Below are positions 60,542 to 64,000 of a stretch of 64,000 bases of DNA, one piece after another. A program made the translations under genes and the position numbers. The stretch's first letter is position 1. Every line of letters starts with the position of its first letter. The stretch is taken from NCBI RefSeq assembly GCF_014698735.1, contig NZ_JACJTQ010000021.1, positions 40,900 to 104,899 on the forward strand. Direction: 5' to 3'. The notes below the pieces were generated by a model, which saw nothing but the letters and a program-made list of their open reading frames with translations, searched no databases and was not told where the DNA came from. The DNA comes from Anabaena catenula FACHB-362 (GTDB lineage Bacteria; Cyanobacteriota; Cyanobacteriia; Cyanobacteriales; Nostocaceae).

Positions 60542-60583
60542 ACGTTAAGGTGAATTTTCATAACAATTCGTATAGTAGGTTAC
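60542..60583 (-). promoter_or_regulatory. NtcA-activated promoter of the nirA-nrt cluster
   Basis: GTA (60570-60572), eight bases, TAC (60581-60583) form the palindromic NtcA box. On the minus strand exactly 22 bases follow to TAACGT (60547-60542), which fits the TAN3T -10 box of class II NtcA promoters. NtcA would activate transcription under nitrogen limitation and high 2-oxoglutarate. The start site should be about seven bases further on, near 60535. Confidence 0.85.
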
Positions 60584-60596
60584 GAAATTTAGGTAT

Positions 60597-60637
60597 TCAT
60601 GCAGAAAGCGGATATGATGGTTGCGGTTTTTGCATGA
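60597..60637. promoter_or_regulatory. Inverted repeat TCATGCA/TGCATGA upstream of the NtcA box
   Basis: TCATGCA (60597-60603) and TGCATGA (60631-60637) are exact complements 27 bases apart, directly upstream of the NtcA box on the minus strand. This is where NtcB (a LysR-type activator of nir genes) binds in related genomes; the assignment is inferred from position and TGCA content. Confidence 0.45.
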
Positions 60638-60691
60638 CTTATGGGAAATTATTTTCAATAAATGTGTTTATATAGATAAAAGCGACAATTA

Positions 60692-60833
60692 CTCGTTCCC
60701 AGTCTCTGACTGGGAATACCTACCAGGAGGCTCTGCCTCCAATCCCAGGATACAGGGTACTTTACCCGATTTTGTGCTGATAGTTGAGGCAGAGCCTCAT
60801 CAACTGCATTCCTAGTCAGAGACTAGGAACGAG
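60692..60833. repeat. 142-bp MITE-like element with CTCGTTCCC ends
   Basis: The arms 60692-60717 and 60808-60833 are 26 bases each and complementary with two mismatches; each arm is itself a hairpin (CCCAGTCTCTGACTGGG on the left). The interior has GGAGGCTCTGCCTCC (60727-60741) and GAGGCAGAGCCTC. This is a common cyanobacterial dispersed palindromic element. It lies between nirA and the membrane protein gene at 60900-62963. Confidence 0.85.
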
Positions 60834-60899
60834 GAAACGGGAAAGAATTGTCATTCTCAAACATAAACATCAAGTTAAAAAATGAGAAACTTTCCACTT

Positions 60900-62963
60900 T
60901 TAAATAGAACTGTATTTTTCTCCTATTTCTTGCATTAACCTAAGTAAATTTGTTTGTTCTTCATCTTTAGACAGTTCTGGAAATACTAAATATTCAGATT
61001 CTTTAGACAGTTCTGGTAATTTTAGATATTCAGATATTGTATAAAAAGTAGTAAAATCAGGTGCTGACCACCCACTTTTCCAAATTACTTTTTTATTCGT
61101 TAATACAATACCTTCTTTAGCATCATTCCAAAAGCTAGTATTCTTTAAGGCTAATATTTTTTCATCAGATTCCATAACGGAAGCCGCATAGCTAGATATA
61201 GTATTTGATAACTTATCTAAGGTAATATTAGGAGCAATTTCAAAGCCCTCCATTTTATACTCGTTATTTAATTTCTGGTTAAGAAACTCAATAAATTCCT
61301 TTAACTTAGGAGAGATTGGCATTTCTGTTAAAGTGTACAATCGTGATTCTAGCTGGTGTAGTATATTCGCATCTCTACGTTTTTGCCCTTTGAGGAATGA
61401 CCAGACAACAAAACCAGCCCCAAAGGCTATTAAAGATGCTCCTCCTGTGATGACACTAATTCCTCCCAAGGCTGAAATGAGTGTAGTAATAGCGGCCGCT
61501 CCTGATAATGTACCTGCTACCTCCAACGCAGAAGCGGCAGTCCAGGCAATCAGAACTGCACCTGCACCTGCTAAAGTTCCTGTTACTGTTGCAATGCCTA
61601 AGTTTTTATAGTCTTCTCCGTCCATTTGAGACACAAGCGCAACAGATAGTATTCCAGCCGCTCCAATTAAAGCTGCTCCCCCGGTAACTACTGCTAAACC
61701 TCCTAACATTCCTAGTCCACCAGCAGCTACAGAACCACCTCCTAAGTATGCCAAAGTAGCTGTCATAGGCGCTCCACTTAATACTACACCTGTTGCTGTT
61801 TCTGCTCCTAAAACATTGAGAACACCACTACCTATCGGTACAATTGAGCTACCTGCTTTAGTTACAAAACGACCAACATTTTCAACTGTACCAAAGTCTT
61901 CTTTTGCTGATTTTGCATCCTTATCAAGAAATACATTTTGTGCCAGCAAATAAACTACTTTGCTACTATATGAAATATTAGAATCAAGGATAAATTTATT
62001 TAGTAATGGCAAATCTTCTTGATGAGATATTTTTTTTCCATCCCGAATTTCTTGATAAGTAAGTAAATAGTTTTGTTTCTCTGGCAAGCTTAAATTCTGA
62101 GTCTCTTTAATTAACCTGACAATAATTATATCTACAGTAAAAGCTCTAGATTTAGCACTTGCAAGTGAATAAGCACGTTTAACTCCTATAGGAATATCCG
62201 AACCAGCAATAATAGCTTCTAACTCTTTGAGATAGCTAAAATCTGGAACTGGTTCTGAAGCCCTAACGTATTGGTATGTACCTCTAATTCGTTTCTTTTG
62301 GTCTTCAGAAAGTTCAGATTTAGATAAGGCGGATTCAATTGCATTTTCAATTATATTTAACTGACAATTTTGATAAGCTATATCATATCTTTGTCGAATT
62401 TGTTCATCTAATTTCGATGAAGCTACAAGATATTGCAATAAATCAAGAGAAGCAATATCTTCTATATACTCACCATCTTCAAGTAATTCATAAGTCTGTT
62501 TAGCTTTTTCTTTCGTAGCATCTTTACGAATAAAATCAGCTTGGTCAATTTCTTGATAAATTTTGTCAGCAATTCTAATTTGCGAATCGTATAATGTATG
62601 CAAAATCAAAGTAATATCATTACCTTGTAAGCCAACTTTAGGAACGGAAATTTCATAATTTTCTATAATTCTAGCAGGAATTTTTACCTGACAAATATTT
62701 CCAGATCTCAAAGCAACTTTTTGAATACCACCTCTTTTAGCAATTTCGTAAGGTATAAAGACGTGATATTTTTCATTGATGATATCATTATTAGCACTAG
62801 CAATTTCTGGATATATAAAATCTTTAATCAGATAAACCATAACACCCGAAGCTATCAAATTTAAAAACATCCGACGGTTTATATTATGGCTACTTTCTTT
62901 GACAACCTCTTTGGTTGCACTGTCAAATTTTTTAGCAACAGCCCCAAACAACCACCCCATCAT
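60900..62963 (-). CDS. Membrane protein with DnaJ-C-like domain, Gly/Ala-rich hydrophobic core and PH-like C-terminus
   Basis: 687 residues from the ATG at 62963, chosen because AAGGA lies nine bases before it; an upstream ATG would add 20 residues. Numbers below are from the new start. A membrane anchor (about 33-50, RRMFLNLIASGVMVYLI) is followed by a small beta region (about 67-126), HVFIPYEIAKRGGIQKVALRSG...VKIPARI...VPKVGLQGNDITLILHTLYD, which echoes the C-terminal substrate-binding fold of DnaJ. A helical middle part (about 130-355) follows, then a 160-residue Gly/Ala-rich hydrophobic stretch (about 368-525), like glycine-zipper or pore-lining helices. A bacterial PH-like segment ends it (about 585-640, DEKILALKNTSFWNDAKEGIVLTNKKVIWKS). 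I recognise no named family. It is transcribed on the same strand as, and upstream of, the nitrate cluster, but is separated from it by a MITE and the nirA promoter. Confidence 0.85.
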   Translation of the reverse strand: MMGWLFGAVAKKFDSATKEVVKESSHNINRRMFLNLIASGVMVYLIKDFIYPEIASANNDIINEKYHVFIPYEIAKRGGIQKVALRSGNICQVKIPARIIENYEISVPKVGLQGNDITLILHTLYDSQIRIADKIYQEIDQADFIRKDATKEKAKQTYELLEDGEYIEDIASLDLLQYLVASSKLDEQIRQRYDIAYQNCQLNIIENAIESALSKSELSEDQKKRIRGTYQYVRASEPVPDFSYLKELEAIIAGSDIPIGVKRAYSLASAKSRAFTVDIIIVRLIKETQNLSLPEKQNYLLTYQEIRDGKKISHQEDLPLLNKFILDSNISYSSKVVYLLAQNVFLDKDAKSAKEDFGTVENVGRFVTKAGSSIVPIGSGVLNVLGAETATGVVLSGAPMTATLAYLGGGSVAAGGLGMLGGLAVVTGGAALIGAAGILSVALVSQMDGEDYKNLGIATVTGTLAGAGAVLIAWTAASALEVAGTLSGAAAITTLISALGGISVITGGASLIAFGAGFVVWSFLKGQKRRDANILHQLESRLYTLTEMPISPKLKEFIEFLNQKLNNEYKMEGFEIAPNITLDKLSNTISSYAASVMESDEKILALKNTSFWNDAKEGIVLTNKKVIWKSGWSAPDFTTFYTISEYLKLPELSKESEYLVFPELSKDEEQTNLLRLMQEIGEKYSSI

Positions 62964-63250
62964 ATCGTTGCATCCTTTGATAACACAATCTAAAATAGAT
63001 ACGATTATAAATATAACATGCATCTTTAAGTGTGTCTAGGAACGTCAAAACTTTTTTAAGTATACAATGTAAAACTTAATAATTAAACAATTAACTTCAA
63101 AATCTGACACAATCTATTACTCACAAATTAACACTGGAGTAATGAACAGACATCACAAAACTAAAAAATGCTACAATGTACAAAACCAGAAAATTTAGAG
63201 AGTTATTTGCTATAATTGTACTTAATAATAGTTAGTTGAGGTAAGTTACT

Positions 63251-63466
63251 ATGATTACAAAACAAATGATTCAAGATAAACTAAAAAATTTAACAGAAGA
63301 ACAACTTAATCAAGTTTATGGAATTATTGAACAGTTAAGTGGTTCTGAAAATGCTGTTACAAAACCTAGTTTAATGTCTAAATTACGAAACATTAAAATT
63401 GATGCTCCTGAAGATTTCTCGATTCAAGTTAGTGTTAGTTTAGGGAGAGATGTAAGTGAGGGATAA
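63251..63466 (+). CDS. Antitoxin of a PIN-type toxin-antitoxin pair
   Basis: 71 residues. The start (ATG 63251, with GAGG ten bases before) gives MITKQMIQDKLKNLTEEQLNQVYGIIEQL, a helical segment like small antitoxins found next to VapC/PIN genes in cyanobacteria, and a tail SLMSKLRNIKIDAPEDFSIQVSVSLGRDVSEG that probably binds the toxin. It lacks a typical AbrB or RHH DNA-binding motif that I can see. It overlaps the toxin start by 11 bases, which is the usual coupling for such pairs. The exact antitoxin family is uncertain. Confidence 0.75.
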   Translation: MITKQMIQDKLKNLTEEQLNQVYGIIEQLSGSENAVTKPSLMSKLRNIKIDAPEDFSIQVSVSLGRDVSEG

Positions 63467-63860
63467 AATTTTTGTTGATACGCTGTTTATTGTAGCTTTA
63501 ATAAACAAACGGGATCAATATCATCAAAGAGCTTTAGAATTAGCTCAACAATGTGAAAATTATCCTTTGATTACAACTGATGCAATTTTATTAGAAGTTG
63601 GTAATGCTTTATCGAGTAATTATAAAAGTGAAGCTGTGGAATTAATGGAAACCTTTTTAAATTCTGATGATGTAGAAGTTATCCGGTTAAATCCTGATTT
63701 ATTTGAAGAAGCATTAAATTTATACAAACAACATCAAGATAAATCGTGGGGTTTAGTTGATTGTGTTTCTTTTGTGGTAATGAAACAAAATAAAGTTACT
63801 CAAGCTTTAACTTTTGATACTGACGGGGGGACGAAATCAGCTACAAGACAGACTCTATAA
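63456..63860 (+). CDS. PIN-domain ribonuclease toxin (VapC-like), altered C-terminus
   Basis: 134 residues from a GTG at 63456 inside the antitoxin gene. PIN acidic residues: Asp in FVDTLFIVALINKRDQYHQRA, Glu in DAILLEVGNALS, Asp in SWGLVDCVSFVVM, and Asp in ALTFDTDGG. Relatives cut RNA, often tRNA, when the antitoxin is lost. After LTFD the family normally continues (R/K)HF..AGF..L; here it reads TDGGTKSATRQTL, encoded by a six-G run (63823-63828), so a small frameshift, natural or from sequencing, may have changed the last ten or so residues. All four acidic positions remain, so activity may be kept. Confidence 0.85.
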   Translation: MRDKIFVDTLFIVALINKRDQYHQRALELAQQCENYPLITTDAILLEVGNALSSNYKSEAVELMETFLNSDDVEVIRLNPDLFEEALNLYKQHQDKSWGLVDCVSFVVMKQNKVTQALTFDTDGGTKSATRQTL

Positions 63861-63939
63861 GCCTCATAGCTCTTAGACCTTGTTGATAATACTTACACTT
63901 ATTGCGATTTAATCTTATTAATTCTGTAACCAAATCCAT
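63841..63939 (-). CDS. Possible small ORF antisense to the toxin 3' end
   Basis: 32 codons from ATG (63939) to TAG (63841). It is reported because a strong AAGGAG ribosome site lies six bases before the ATG, which is rare here. The peptide (MDLVTELIRLNRNKCKYYQQ, then GLRAMRLIESVL) is basic and helical. It overlaps the toxin gene by 20 bases on the opposite strand. It could be a true small protein or the 5' part of a decayed gene; the function is unknown. Confidence 0.35.
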   Translation of the reverse strand: MDLVTELIRLNRNKCKYYQQGLRAMRLIESVL

Positions 63940-64000
63940 ACAAATCTCCTTAAAATTGACCCAAGTTTGACCATATAATCCGATATAAAAACTACTATGT

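Overview
The window looks like chromosomal DNA of a filamentous, probably heterocyst-forming cyanobacterium (Nostoc/Anabaena/Calothrix type). The evidence is the many HIP1 palindromes (GCGATCGC), cyanobacterium-specific proteins (NdhM, an Rre1/OrrA-type regulator, a ferredoxin-type NarB/NirA nitrate pathway, a small protein resembling the Npun_R1517 heterocyst family), and the typical Nostocales litter of heptamer repeats and small inverted-repeat elements between genes. I see no rRNA, tRNA, CRISPR array or prophage.

Layout. 1-111 is the tail of an aspartase/fumarase-type lyase. 0.5-11.6 kb is a two-component block: a REC-PAS-kinase-REC hybrid, a receiver-only regulator with a membrane kinase, and a 2192-residue soluble hybrid kinase with a long tandem HAMP array built from 276-bp near-identical units. 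12-20.9 kb holds metabolic genes: a DUF362 protein, a small membrane protein, ppa, panD, a metallo-beta-lactamase-like protein that has lost its metal motif, a TrpD-like transferase, a threonine aldolase, an AhpD-like protein, a GST and a LysR regulator. 21.2-26 kb is a two-partner secretion pair (TpsB/TpsA). 26-30.7 kb has a cyclopropane-synthase-like methyltransferase, recQ and a decayed TnpB element that keeps its guide-RNA-like end. 31.5-37.2 kb has sat, an orthocaspase homologue with the His-Cys dyad changed to Tyr-Ser, a membrane TPR protein and mtnP. 37.4-41.2 kb holds small proteins, an Rre1/OrrA-type regulator and ndhM, separated by long gene-free stretches.

41.6-47.9 kb is a signalling neighbourhood: a zinc-ribbon/PP2C phosphatase that seems to carry a decayed kinase lobe, a CHAT protease-FHA protein, an unknown protein and an FHA-PrsW intramembrane protease. 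It suggests phospho-threonine signalling coupled to proteolysis and is, with the DnaJ-C-like membrane protein at 61-63 kb, the best candidate here for an undescribed system.

48.4-60.4 kb is a nitrate assimilation cluster on the minus strand: nirA, nrtA, nrtB, nrtC, nrtD, nrtP, narB, then a PsiE-like membrane protein and a nitrate-reductase-associated protein. It is preceded by a textbook NtcA-activated promoter (GTA-N8-TAC, 22 bases, then a TAN3T -10 box). Nitrate enters through NrtABCD and possibly NrtP, NarB reduces it to nitrite and NirA to ammonium. Both an ABC and an MFS nitrate transporter are present in one cluster. The window ends with a PIN-type toxin-antitoxin pair.

A theme throughout is repeat DNA being drawn into genes: repeat-derived codons form parts of TpsA and the C-terminus of MtnP, and repeats sit directly against the start of nrtC and the stops of recQ and the first hybrid kinase.
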